Assembly (NCBI RefSeq): GCF_000014885.1
Contig: NC_011566.1
Location: forward strand, 3,143,501 to 3,207,500
Length of the DNA: 64,000 bases
Reading direction: 5' to 3'
Source of the DNA: Shewanella piezotolerans WP3
GTDB lineage: Bacteria > Pseudomonadota > Gammaproteobacteria > Enterobacterales > Shewanellaceae
Below, in pieces: positions 44,474 through 53,262 of the stretch (position 1 is the first letter of the stretch; each line of letters starts with the position of its first letter). The translations under genes were made by a program, and so were the position numbers. Below the pieces are notes generated by a model. It ran no database searches and was not told where the DNA came from. It saw only the letters and a list, made by a program, of their open reading frames with translations.

Positions 44474-44612
44474 CACACTTTCTAGACAATATTTTTAGTG
44501 TTTTTACTTAAATATCTGGCGGTTGTAGATTTAGTGATTAAATCTTTTCTACAAGCTCGACATACAAACACAGCAAAAGCTATCAAAACCAGCTCATGAA
44601 CGCTGATAGCTG

Positions 44613-45419
44613 CTATAAAGCCCTAAAAACCTCTATTTTAAAATCGAGTTCACACTCAAAGCCAGTAATCGATAACGTTTGTTTTTGTTCATCGGTTAGT
44701 TTCCAGTTATAGGGTGTCATCTGCAAAAAATGGCGAATATCATTTTCGTCTGACAAATGTAGTGTACTTTCTAGCCGCTTTTGCTCGATTAGCTCAAAAC
44801 CTTCGATACTCGAAGCTTCTTGGGTATGTTCTTTTGGCGTATCATAAATCAGTTCTTTTAATGCAAAATGGTGTCTTGGGCCTGCACACACGGTAATGAG
44901 TATTCCACCAGATTTTATTACTCGCTTCAATTCAGTCTCTAACGACGGCGCGTAGATCCTTAGCATAAAGTCAAAACTATCATCAGCGTATGGCATATCA
45001 AAGGAGCTCGCGACACTGAACGCAATATCAGGATAGCGTTTTGCAGCATATTTAAGTGCAGACTTACTAATATCTAACCCAAACAAAGCAAAATCTTCAC
45101 CCAACTCTTTTGCCAATCGACTTGAGTAATACCCCTCTCCACAACCAATATCGAGACCATACTGTGCTTCTTTAAGAAAGGTTTTAGCCAGATTGTTAAC
45201 ATTATCACTCAGCTCTTGATAGTACCCTTTATTGAGAAACTCTCTTCGAGCAAACATCATCTCTTTATTATCACCAGGGTCGTTCGACTTTTTCTTCTGC
45301 ACTGGCAATAAGTTTACATAACCCTCTTTTGCTCTATCGAATCGATGATTCGATGCACAAAACCACGTTTTGTCTTGTAGTGTTAATGCTTGTTCACATA
45401 TAGGGCAACGATAAATCAT
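44613..45419 (-). CDS. rlmA: 23S rRNA (guanine-N1) methyltransferase RlmA
   Basis: This SAM-dependent enzyme methylates G745 of 23S rRNA in E. coli. The N-terminal zinc site (YRCPICEQAL, then WFCASNHRFDRAKEGYVNLL: two Cys, one Cys and a His) is characteristic of RlmA. It is followed by the substrate-recognition region (DNKEMMFARREFLNKGYYQ) and a Rossmann fold (YGLDIGCGEGYYSSRL; FGLDISKSALKYA). The 268-residue length is normal. Its start overlaps the stop of the upstream unknown gene (ATGA), so translation of the two is coupled. Confidence 0.93.
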   Translation of the reverse strand: MIYRCPICEQALTLQDKTWFCASNHRFDRAKEGYVNLLPVQKKKSNDPGDNKEMMFARREFLNKGYYQELSDNVNNLAKTFLKEAQYGLDIGCGEGYYSSRLAKELGEDFALFGLDISKSALKYAAKRYPDIAFSVASSFDMPYADDSFDFMLRIYAPSLETELKRVIKSGGILITVCAGPRHHFALKELIYDTPKEHTQEASSIEGFELIEQKRLESTLHLSDENDIRHFLQMTPYNWKLTDEQKQTLSITGFECELDFKIEVFRAL

Positions 45420-46231
45420 TGTTTATTCTCCAATGCAAAGGAACCGTTTGTTCCGTCTGCCATAAGTTGTTCTACTATTTCATTCAGTTCAATTGGGGCG
45501 AGTACTTGATAATACGCTAACTGCCTAATTAACTGCTCCTGCTCTATAGATTGATTAGCAGGCTGGCTTAAACTTGGTCGTTCCGATATCTGCGAATACT
45601 GACGGCTCAACAATTGCCTTTTTCTGATAAGTTCGGCATCGAGTTTACTGAACTCTTGTTGATCCCACTCTTTACTTACCCGAGTGAGCTCAAATCGAAC
45701 ACTTTCCAATTCGCTGATTTCAACCAACAGGCTTTCAGCGCTGTGCTCAACATCTATCGAGCGAGCAATGATATGTTTGGCTAACAAAATCTCTTTAGCG
45801 ATATGTCCAATTCTAAAATCCGCTTCCAAAGCTACAAGGTTCCACTTAACTGTCTCAACAATATTAAATTGGCACATATCATTAAATTTAACCGCAACCG
45901 TCAATCCAGCTCCAAGTTGCGCAGCGCAAAGTTTTGGCGATGTCCCTAGGGCTGAGAACAGTCTCCAGCCTTGACCAACAGTACGAGTAAGACAATCTGT
46001 AGCCTCAACCGCTGTATTCAAATCATAAACCGATAATGACAAGTAAGGGTGTATTCTAACCATCAACGATGCTTTCGTTGCAGATACCGCCACAACCACG
46101 ACTTCGACTATCGGGCCCGACTGCAATTGCAGCGCGCTAAAGTCGCCAAATTGTTTGGAGAGAGAAAAGACTAATTTAGATTGATGACTAATTTCGATAA
46201 TTTGCGGTTGGATTAACAGCGGTTCAAACAT
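45416..46231 (-). CDS. Protein of unknown function, translationally coupled to rlmA
   Basis: The 271-residue soluble protein matches no family I know. The first ~150 residues are beta-rich (LVFSLSKQFGDFSALQLQSGPIVEVVVVAV; MVRIHPYLSLSVYDL), and the rest is helical, with a probable coiled coil at ~150-215 (SAESLLVEISELESVRFELTRV; KLDAELIRKRQLLSRQYSQI). No signal peptide or membrane helix is seen. I start at the ATG at 46231, preceded by GAGGTG, not at an ATG 24 bases upstream. Its last 4 bases overlap the rlmA start. A role in rRNA or translation is only guilt by association. Confidence 0.65.
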   Translation of the reverse strand: MFEPLLIQPQIIEISHQSKLVFSLSKQFGDFSALQLQSGPIVEVVVVAVSATKASLMVRIHPYLSLSVYDLNTAVEATDCLTRTVGQGWRLFSALGTSPKLCAAQLGAGLTVAVKFNDMCQFNIVETVKWNLVALEADFRIGHIAKEILLAKHIIARSIDVEHSAESLLVEISELESVRFELTRVSKEWDQQEFSKLDAELIRKRQLLSRQYSQISERPSLSQPANQSIEQEQLIRQLAYYQVLAPIELNEIVEQLMADGTNGSFALENKQ

Positions 46232-46401
46232 ACAGCACCTCATAGACCAGTGCATATTGTACTTGCTTTAACTTTTCGGTGCTAGTTATCAAACTGACGT
46301 TAATTCAAGCAAGTAAAGCACTCTAATGCTGAAGTTAAGACAATCACGCTAACACGGTGCTATGATGAATCCACTTAATAGAAGTTGATAGCCACTATTT
46401 T

Positions 46402-47814
46402 ATGCCTTCGAAAAAACAAAACACCCTCTTCTGGCACGATTATGAGACTTTCGGCGCAAACCCAGCAAAAGACAGACCATCGCAATTTGCTGGTGTTAGA
46501 ACGGATATGGAACTCAATATAATAGATGAGCCAGTGACCTTTTACTGTAAGCTGGCAAACGACTACCTCCCTTCGCCAGAAGCCATATTGATTACCGGGA
46601 TCACTCCGCAATTAGCGAATCAAAAAGGTACGCCAGAAGCCGAGTTTATGGCAAAAGTTCACCAGCAGTTTAGCCAAGAGAACACCTGTGTCGTTGGTTA
46701 TAACTCTATTCGATTCGATGATGAAGTCTCGCGTTACGGCTTTTATCGTAACTTTTTTGACCCCTATGCAAGGGAGTGGCAAAACGGTAATAGTCGCTGG
46801 GATATTATCGATTTGGTTCGAGCTTGCTATGCATTTAGACCAGATGGGATTAATTGGCCACAAAAAGAAGATGGTTCCCCAAGCTTTAAGTTAGAGCAAT
46901 TGACTGTTGCTAATGGTCTTAGCCATGAAAAAGCACATGATGCGATGTCTGATGTTTATGCCACCATTGGCATGGCAAAACTAATAAAGTCAGTACAGCC
47001 TAAACTGTTCGATTACTACTTTAGCCTGCGCAAAAAGCAAGAAGTGTCGAAGTTAATCGATGTACTAGCAATGAAGCCTTTAGTGCATGTCAGTTCTAAA
47101 ATCAGTGCACTAAATGGCTGTACAACGCTAATAGCCCCTCTGGCATATCACTCCACCAATAAGAATGCAGTTATTTGCGTTAATTTAGCGATGGATGTCA
47201 CGCCATTGATAGAGCTTACCGCTGAGCAGATCCGTGAGCGCATGTATACACGGCGCGAAGACTTAGCGGAAGATGAATTACCAATCGGTTTAAAACAGAT
47301 CCATATCAACAAGAGTCCTTTTCTTGCTGGAGCCAAAACACTCACCGATGACAATGCTGCTCGATTAGATATCGATAAAGCATTTGCTAGAGAGCAATAC
47401 AAAAAATTAAGGCTGCACCCAGAAATCCGTGAAAAACTGGTAGCAGTGTTTGATCTGCAATCTGATCGTGAAATTGCAGACCCTGATCTTCAACTATACA
47501 GCGGTGGTTTCTTTAGTCAGGCTGACAAAGCGAAGATGGAGATGATCCGTAATACTAAACCGATGAACCTTGCAGCATTAGAGTTAACATTTGATGACGA
47601 ACGCCTACCTGAGATGTTATTTAGGTACCGTGCTCGAAATTACCCTGAAACGTTAAATGACTCAGAGCTATTGCGCTGGCGAGAGTTTTGCCAACCAAGA
47701 CTCAATGATCCTGATTACATGATCAGATTGGAAAATATCATTGAAGAAACAGAGCAAAATGAGTCAAAACAAAAATTACTCCAAGCTTTATGTCATTATC
47801 TTAGAAGCATTTAG
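46402..47814 (+). CDS. sbcB: Exodeoxyribonuclease I
   Basis: This 3'-5' single-strand DNA exonuclease acts in mismatch repair and recombination. The 470 residues match E. coli ExoI (475). DEDDh exonuclease motifs are present: TLFWHDYETFGANPAKDRPSQFAG (first acidic pair), VGYNSIRFDDEVSRYGFYRNF, and GLSHEKAHDAMSDVYATIGMA with the catalytic His and Asp. The SH3-like and C-terminal helical domains follow (RRKQEVSKLIDV-like, then the region ending LLQALCHYLRSI). It is transcribed alone. Confidence 0.95.
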   Translation: MPSKKQNTLFWHDYETFGANPAKDRPSQFAGVRTDMELNIIDEPVTFYCKLANDYLPSPEAILITGITPQLANQKGTPEAEFMAKVHQQFSQENTCVVGYNSIRFDDEVSRYGFYRNFFDPYAREWQNGNSRWDIIDLVRACYAFRPDGINWPQKEDGSPSFKLEQLTVANGLSHEKAHDAMSDVYATIGMAKLIKSVQPKLFDYYFSLRKKQEVSKLIDVLAMKPLVHVSSKISALNGCTTLIAPLAYHSTNKNAVICVNLAMDVTPLIELTAEQIRERMYTRREDLAEDELPIGLKQIHINKSPFLAGAKTLTDDNAARLDIDKAFAREQYKKLRLHPEIREKLVAVFDLQSDREIADPDLQLYSGGFFSQADKAKMEMIRNTKPMNLAALELTFDDERLPEMLFRYRARNYPETLNDSELLRWREFCQPRLNDPDYMIRLENIIEETEQNESKQKLLQALCHYLRSI

Positions 47815-47911
47815 GGTTTTCAGGTGATAAAGTGCGATCTCTGTCGCATTCTAGATGTAATAAGCTTACTAGAATGACATTTCATTAGCGTTAAATAAAA
47901 GGAAGTAGCAT

Positions 47912-48802
47912 ATGCAAGACCGTTTTCTAAAAAGCATAGCTAATTTACCAGAAGCTTTAGCGAAGGCTATCGTGCCTATGCTAGATAAAGACTTTGCTGG
48001 GCATCTCGATGCACAGCAAATTGAAGAGCTTAAAACGGCATCACAGTTAACAGAGCAAGATTTGTTACTAGCACTGCTACCAATAGCTGCAGCGCTTGCA
48101 AGAGTACCTATCAGTGAATTTTATGTAGGCGCTATTGCTAAAGGCAAGAGTGGCGATATCTACATGGGGGCCAACCTTGAACTTGCCGGTGAGGCACTAT
48201 TTCATTCCGTTCATGCAGAACAAAGTGCAATTAGCCATGCTTGGTTAAGTGGCGAACGCCAAATTGAAGATGTCATCGTTAACTTTTCACCATGTGGCCA
48301 CTGTCGCCAATTTATGAATGAGCTAGTTGAAGGCCAGAAGGTGAACATTCACCTTCCTGAACAAAAAACTCAACCTCTATCACACTATCTACCCTATGCC
48401 TTTGGTCCAGGCGATCTCAATATCACAGAGCCCTTGCTAACCAAGCAGCAGCATGAGCTGAGCCTTGACAGCTCAGACCCGATGATAATTGAAGCTGTCG
48501 ATCATGCGGGGCTAAGCTACGCACCTTACACTAAGAACTATGCGGCTGTGGTATTAGAGACTAAAGATGGGGTGACCTACTCAGGCCGTTACGCTGAAAA
48601 TGCAGCGTTTAATCCATCGATGTTACCGATGCAAATGGCATTATCCAATATGGCTCGCCATAACCGTGATTTCAGCGAGATAAACCGCGCAGTGTTAATA
48701 GAATCCTCAAAAGGCAGCGTTTCTTTAGTGGGTGCGACTATGGATGCATTACATGCGGTTGCCGCAGTTGAACTCGAACATATTGTTGTAGAATCTGAAT
48801 AG
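47912..48802 (+). CDS. cdd: Cytidine deaminase, homodimeric long form
   Basis: This enzyme deaminates cytidine and deoxycytidine in pyrimidine salvage. The 296-residue length is that of the E. coli type dimer: an N-terminal catalytic domain with the zinc site ([13 protein letters not shown], with the catalytic Glu, and [13 protein letters not shown]) and a C-terminal domain of the same fold that has lost the zinc ligands. AAAAGGAAG lies 5 bases before the ATG. A strong terminator follows. There are no other salvage genes beside it. Confidence 0.96.
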
Positions 48803-48826
48803 TTGCTTATTGAAGTTTACAACTGA

Positions 48827-48855
48827 AAATGGACTGCCTAGGCAGTCCATTTTTG
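48827..48855 (+). terminator. Terminator of cdd
   Basis: A perfect 12-bp stem (AAATGGACTGCC/GGCAGTCCATTT) with a 2-base loop ends in T. It lies 25 bases after the cdd stop and 15 bases before the convergent dehydrogenase stop, so it may serve both. Confidence 0.9.
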
Positions 48856-48869
48856 CATTAAACTAAAAA

Positions 48870-49745
48870 TTAGCTTCTATTCTTCTCTAGCTTTGCAAGT
48901 AAGCTAGAGGTGTCCCAACGATTTCCTCCCATCGCTTGCACTTCAGAGTAGAATTGATCGACTAATGCAGTAAGCGGAAGATGTGAACCGTTACGACGCG
49001 CTTCTTCCAGCGCAATGCCTAAGTCTTTGCGCATCCAGTCGATAGCAAAACCGAAATTGTATTCGCCCTGCCACATGGTTTGGTAGCGATTTTCCATCTG
49101 CCATGACTGGGCGGCACCTTTACTTATCACTTCAACCACTTTCTCGCCATCAAGTCCTGCACTGCGAGCAAAATGTAGCCCTTCAGAAAGCCCCTGTACT
49201 ACACCTGCTATACAGATTTGATTAACCATTTTGGTTAACTGTCCAGCCCCTACGTCTCCAAGAAGCTCAGCGCAGCGAGCATAGGAATCTATTACAGGTT
49301 TTACCTTTTCAAATACTTCAATGTTGCCACCCGCCATCACGGTTAACACACCGTTTTCAGCGCCGGCTTGTCCCCCCGAAACTGGGGCATCGATAAAACC
49401 AATGTTCATTTCACTAGCGGCTGCACCTAGCTCTCTGGCGACATCGGCAGAAGCAGTGGTATGATCAACTAAAATTGCACCACTATTCATACCAGCTAAT
49501 ACACCGTCTTCGGTCAATGTAACTTGCCTTAAGTCATCATCGTTTCCAACACAAACAAATACAACATCTTGCCCCTGTGCTGCTGCTTTTGGGGTTGAAT
49601 AATATTGTCCAGAAAACTCTTCGCTCCAAGCCTTAGCTTTAGCTTCAGTTCGATTATATACCGTTACTTTGTGGCCATTCTTAACGAGATGCCCAGCCAT
49701 GGGATAGCCCATGACACCTAAACCGATAAATGCAACTTTAGCCAT
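48870..49745 (-). CDS. NAD(P)-dependent beta-hydroxyacid dehydrogenase (3-hydroxyisobutyrate dehydrogenase-like)
   Basis: The 291-residue protein has an N-terminal Rossmann fold (AKVAFIGLGVMGYPMAGHLVKNGHKVTVYNRT), the family substrate motif FIDAPVSGGQAGAENGVLTVMAGG, and the catalytic Lys region (GAGQLTKMVNQICIAGVVQGLSE), then an all-helical C-terminal domain. It belongs to the GarR/GlxR/HIBADH group; the Arg or Asp choice that would fix NAD versus NADP is not decided here, although NRT after the second strand suggests NADP. I start at the ATG at 49745, preceded by AGGAACAC, not at an upstream ATG that adds 24 unrelated residues. The substrate is unknown. Confidence 0.92.
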   Translation of the reverse strand: MAKVAFIGLGVMGYPMAGHLVKNGHKVTVYNRTEAKAKAWSEEFSGQYYSTPKAAAQGQDVVFVCVGNDDDLRQVTLTEDGVLAGMNSGAILVDHTTASADVARELGAAASEMNIGFIDAPVSGGQAGAENGVLTVMAGGNIEVFEKVKPVIDSYARCAELLGDVGAGQLTKMVNQICIAGVVQGLSEGLHFARSAGLDGEKVVEVISKGAAQSWQMENRYQTMWQGEYNFGFAIDWMRKDLGIALEEARRNGSHLPLTALVDQFYSEVQAMGGNRWDTSSLLAKLEKNRS

Positions 49746-49835
49746 TAGTGTTCCTATTTGTAGGGAGTTATATTTGTATATTGTTTTAAAGCATTCTACT
49801 GTGGTTGGCTTAAACAAAAAAGTCTCTAAACAATA

Positions 49836-49865
49836 ATAAAAAAAGCCAGCAAGATGCTAGCTTTT
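49836..49865 (-). terminator. Terminator of the thioesterase gene
   Basis: On the minus strand AAAAGC-T-AGCA pairs with TGCT-G-GCTTTT (10 bp, one mismatch), followed by a T run. It lies 26 bases after the thioesterase stop. Confidence 0.75.
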
Positions 49866-49890
49866 ATTATTTAGTCGGATTGAGCAAAGC

Positions 49891-50370
49891 TTATAAAGTG
49901 ACGTGGGCTTCCATTTCTGCGCCAATTTTCTTACGCATTTCCATTAATCGTACCGCTGATTCACGTAGCTCTATGTCAGCAGCGGTAGTGGGAACCCACT
50001 CAGGCACTTGCGTGGGTTTTCCTTCATCGTCAACGGCAACCATAATCAAAACACAGTGTGTTGTAAGGTGTCGGTCAGATCCCTTTGGATCGCCAGCTTT
50101 AACATCAATGCCGAGATGCATAGATGATCTACCAGTATAAATCACCTTAGCCGTGACCTCGACTATGTTACCGACGTAAATAGGCTTTACAAATCGAATA
50201 CCGCCCGCATAAGCGGTGATACAGTACTTACCACTCCAGCCAGCCGCACAGGCGTAACCCGCGAGATCGATCCACTTCATTACCGCCCCGCCGTGGACTT
50301 TACCACCAAAATTTACATCTGCAGGTTCAGCTAAAAATCGTAATGTGAGTAGTCTATCAGTTCCAGCCAT
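49891..50370 (-). CDS. Acyl-CoA thioesterase, hotdog fold (YciA/BACH-type)
   Basis: This 159-residue protein fits the hotdog-fold acyl-CoA thioesterases: FLAEPADVNFGGKVHGGAVMKWIDLAGYACAAGW carries the active-site Asn/Asp region and the central helix, and AGGIRFVKPIYVGNIVEVTAKVIYTGRSSMHLGIDV is the usual beta core with the GRSS motif. These cytoplasmic enzymes hydrolyse medium- and long-chain acyl-CoAs. The family also contains close relatives of unknown specificity. It is a single gene with its own terminator, pointing away from an orphan membrane-protein gene. Confidence 0.9.
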   Translation of the reverse strand: MAGTDRLLTLRFLAEPADVNFGGKVHGGAVMKWIDLAGYACAAGWSGKYCITAYAGGIRFVKPIYVGNIVEVTAKVIYTGRSSMHLGIDVKAGDPKGSDRHLTTHCVLIMVAVDDEGKPTQVPEWVPTTAADIELRESAVRLMEMRKKIGAEMEAHVTL

Positions 50371-50550
50371 ATCGACCTCATAGGGAAGTAATTTAAGCCG
50401 TCAGTTTACACCCTTTTACCTAGCAACACATTAATCGAATTCTATTATATTATCGCAATCCTTATATGCTGGATGGAGTGTTGAAACCAGCAATGCGACG
50501 ACTAGCTAAGCAGTTCCCGAGCTCAAAATAGTAAAAGAATACCGATAATA

Positions 50551-50919
50551 CTAACCGAGCTGAGCGACCAGATAACAACCAGTAGCCATAATTGGTACCG
50601 ATAATCGGTAAAGCCATAATTGCGCATTGCTGCCTATGAATTTGCCTCCTTTAATCAGCCCATAAGCTAAAATGCCTGCTAAAAATAACCCCAGTACAAG
50701 TACGCCAGATACCACGCTATATTCATCGCTAATAGAAATAGCAGTGATTAGCAATCCAAACCAAATAAAAGCAAAACCAGCTGCTGCGGCATTGAAAGTT
50801 TTTACGCCAATAACGAGCTTAGGGTGCCAATGAGCACTCTCGCCCCTGACAAGTTCATTTAGGTTTGCAGTCATCATCCCCAATGCCGACATGACAGGGA
50901 GTACAAGTGGGTTTATCAA
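50551..50919 (-). CDS. Small integral membrane protein of unknown function
   Basis: This 122-residue protein has four hydrophobic helices (LVLPVMSALGMMTANLNEL; FNAAAAGFAFIWFGLLITAI; VVSGVLVLGLFLAGILAYGLI; LYRLSVPIMATGCYLVAQLG) and an amphipathic loop with RGESAHWHPKL. I do not recognise a family. It is likely a single-gene unit; 3' of it lies the thioesterase promoter region, and upstream a repeat element starts ~120 bases away. No regulatory site was recognised. Confidence 0.6.
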   Translation of the reverse strand: MINPLVLPVMSALGMMTANLNELVRGESAHWHPKLVIGVKTFNAAAAGFAFIWFGLLITAISISDEYSVVSGVLVLGLFLAGILAYGLIKGGKFIGSNAQLWLYRLSVPIMATGCYLVAQLG

Positions 50920-51042
50920 TTTGAATCCTTAAATTGTGTATGGCTATCTAAGTGCGCAGTATCTACCTAGCCAACTGGTTATACCAGTAACAATTTGCAA
51001 GGTTAAGTAAGGTTAATCTGCAATATATTCTCTGTTAACCTA
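50920..51042. other. Intergenic region before a repeat element
   Basis: Between the membrane-protein gene and the element at 51043 I see no gene. TTATACCAGTAACAATTT at ~50979-50996 has the form of a degenerate repeat end. Confidence 0.4.
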
Positions 51043-51348
51043 ATACTAATCAGTATAAGAAGTTGATCTACTCAGAGTGTTTTTGGCGAACTAATTCAAG
51101 GCAGGCTATCCAAAGTGAGTAATGACATAATGCTTGTTCCCTTATGAGTTTATTCAACACAGAAGTTGGCAGCCATAAACGCTCCTTAGCAATGAGTTCT
51201 AGCGGCTTTGATGCTGCGTTAATGAACTTGAAGCAAGTCTCACTATGCTCGTCATTCATTGTTAACCACATGGCCTAGCATGCTTAAGGCACTACCTCAA
51301 AACCGCTAAACTCTCGCTGAGCGATCAAATCTTTATACTGATTGGTAT
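51043..51348 (+). repeat. Inverted-repeat element, family 2, copy D
   Basis: A 306-bp element whose ends are ATACTAATCAGTATAAG and CTTTATACTGATTGGTAT (inverted). It is the reverse complement of the 43051 copy over both ends and part of the middle (CCGCTAAACTCTCGCTGAGCG, and GTTAACCACATGGCCTAGCA matching the other strand of the 43240-43265 region). It does not hold the ~130-base extra module. No transposase frame is present; a 67-codon minus-strand frame at 51068-51271 lies wholly within the repeat and is rejected. Confidence 0.85.
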
Positions 51349-51387
51349 AACCTCAATAATTCTGGTTCTTGGGAGAGATTTTGGCAT

Positions 51388-51412
51388 AAAAAAAGCGCCT
51401 AAAAGGCGCTTT
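51388..51412 (-). terminator. Terminator of fabF
   Basis: On the minus strand AAAGCGCCT pairs with AGGCGCTTT (9 bp, 3-base loop) and continues into TTTT. It lies 19 bases after the fabF stop. Confidence 0.88.
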
Positions 51413-51430
51413 CTAACTAACATATTTTGA

Positions 51431-52669
51431 CTAGACTTTTTTAAATAACAGTGAGCCGTTAGTGCCACCAAAACCGAAGGAGTTACACAGACCATAGTCA
51501 AACTTAAGAACTCGCGCGGTATGCGGTACAAAATCTAAATCGCAACCTTCATCTGGATTATCTAGATTCAAAGTAGGCGGAATGACTTGGTCTTTAAGCG
51601 CCAATAACGTCACAATGGCCTCAAGCGAGCCTGCAGCTCCTAGCAGGTGCCCTGTCATCGATTTAGTCGAGCTAACCACTAAATCATAGGCATGGTCGCC
51701 AAAAGTTGATTTAACCGCAGCAGCTTCAGCCTTGTCACCTGCTGGAGTTGATGTGCCATGGGCATTAATATAGCCAATTGCTTCACGAGCAATTTTTGCA
51801 TCATTAATAGCATTGACCATAGCAGCGGCTGCGCCCGCACCGTCACTTGGTGGTGACGTCATATGAAATGCATCACCGCTCATGCCAAAACCAACGAGCT
51901 CACCGTAAATGGTCGCTCCACGTGCTTTAGCATGCTCATACTCTTCCATGACCATCACACCCGCACCGTCACCAATAACAAAACCATCGCGGTCTTTATC
52001 CCACGGACGGCTGGCAGCTTGTGGATCATCGTTGCGAGTTGACAGTGCCTTTGCAGAACCAAAACCCGCGACAGCTAATGGGCAAGTCACATCTTCCGCT
52101 CCACCTGCCACCATAACATCTGCATCGCCATAAGCGATTGTACGCGCCGCAAAGCCGATATTGTGAACACCAGTGGTACAAGCCGTAGTCACCGCAAAGT
52201 TAGGTCCAGTCATGCCGTATTTAATCGACAGGTGACCTGAAATCATATTGATAATCGTGCTTGGCACGAAAAATGGTGACACTTTACGCGGCCCACCTTT
52301 CATCAATGCTGCATAGTTTTGCTCTATCAAAGGCATTCCGCCCATACCTGCACCAATAGCGGTTCCGACGCGAGTAGGGTCCAGTTTATCCATCTCTAGA
52401 CCAGAGTCATCCATCGCTTGGATCCCTGCTGCCATGCCATATTGGATAAAAAGATCCATCTTTCGAGCATCTTTGCGTGACATGTACTGCTCGACATCGA
52501 AGTCTTTAACAGAACCGCTAAAGCGAGTCGTGAACTCGCTAGCATCAAATTTGGTAATGGGTGCGATCCCACTTTTACCTGAAACAAGAGACTTCCAGGT
52601 AGAATCTACTGTATTGCCCACAGGGCTAACTAAGCCTAAGCCAGTTACGACGACACGACGTTTAGACAC
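51431..52669 (-). CDS. fabF: Beta-ketoacyl-ACP synthase II
   Basis: This condensing enzyme elongates acyl-ACP in fatty acid synthesis. The 412 residues match E. coli FabF (413). The thiolase-fold active site is complete: the nucleophilic Cys (AVTTACTTGVHNIG), two catalytic His (INAHGTSTPAGDKAE; SSTKSMTGHLLGAAG), and the gating Phe-rich loop (NSFGFGGTNGSL). FabF also controls the temperature-dependent level of unsaturated fatty acids in E. coli. It is downstream of acpP, separated by an acpP terminator and ~170 bases, and has its own terminator. Confidence 0.97.
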   Translation of the reverse strand: MSKRRVVVTGLGLVSPVGNTVDSTWKSLVSGKSGIAPITKFDASEFTTRFSGSVKDFDVEQYMSRKDARKMDLFIQYGMAAGIQAMDDSGLEMDKLDPTRVGTAIGAGMGGMPLIEQNYAALMKGGPRKVSPFFVPSTIINMISGHLSIKYGMTGPNFAVTTACTTGVHNIGFAARTIAYGDADVMVAGGAEDVTCPLAVAGFGSAKALSTRNDDPQAASRPWDKDRDGFVIGDGAGVMVMEEYEHAKARGATIYGELVGFGMSGDAFHMTSPPSDGAGAAAAMVNAINDAKIAREAIGYINAHGTSTPAGDKAEAAAVKSTFGDHAYDLVVSSTKSMTGHLLGAAGSLEAIVTLLALKDQVIPPTLNLDNPDEGCDLDFVPHTARVLKFDYGLCNSFGFGGTNGSLLFKKV

Positions 52670-52825
52670 GCTATCACCTTTATCTTATTAAAAATGAATT
52701 GTTATGATAGTACTTATCGAATTGAACTACCAACAGCTTCATGAGCCTAGCCTGATTGGTATATTGTAGCGGAAGCGAGGAGAATATTGCTTTAAGACTT
52801 ACATCAACCAGCGGCTTTCAGAAAC

Positions 52826-52856
52826 AAAAACAGGCGGCATAAATGCCGCCTGTTTT
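52826..52856 (-). terminator. Terminator after acpP
   Basis: On the minus strand CAGGCGGCA pairs with TGCCGCCTG (9 bp, 4-base loop) and ends in TTTTTG. It lies 14 bases after the acpP stop, so fabF gets its transcripts by read-through or from its own promoter. Confidence 0.88.
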
Positions 52857-52869
52857 CAGAAATTCTAGA

Positions 52870-53103
52870 TTACTGATTCTTAGAAACGTAATCGATCGCT
52901 GCTTGAACAGTAGTGATCTTTTCTGCTTCTTCATCAGGGATCTCGGTATCAAACTCTTCTTCTAGAGCCATAACCAATTCAACAGTGTCTAGAGAATCTG
53001 CACCTAAATCGTCAACGAAAGATGCTGCTGATTTAACGTCTTCTTCTTTAACACCTAGTTGCTCGATGATGATTTTCTTTACACGTTCTTCGATGTTGCT
53101 CAT
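52870..53103 (-). CDS. acpP: Acyl carrier protein
   Basis: A small acidic protein (77 residues) that carries acyl chains on a 4'-phosphopantetheine arm. The attachment Ser is in the conserved GADSLDTVELVMALEEEF. Sequence and length are close to E. coli AcpP (78 residues). It lies in the canonical place after fabG, about 160 bases downstream, and is followed by a terminator, consistent with the extra high expression of this protein. Confidence 0.99.
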   Translation of the reverse strand: MSNIEERVKKIIIEQLGVKEEDVKSAASFVDDLGADSLDTVELVMALEEEFDTEIPDEEAEKITTVQAAIDYVSKNQ

Positions 53104-53262
53104 TGTTTTCTTTCCTATTCAAATTACGCACTTGCGCAAGATTTCGAGTAGTTTATTGAATTTGACAGACATTGCAAGCTTAACCTTTGTGGTCTAACCA
53201 CAAAATTGGCTCACTATTGATGCAGATCACCTCCCTAAGGAGGCAATAGCCTGTCGTTCCCT

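Noticed and set aside
51068..51271. A 67-codon minus-strand frame.
   Set aside because: It lies entirely inside repeat copy D, which is non-coding in copy C.
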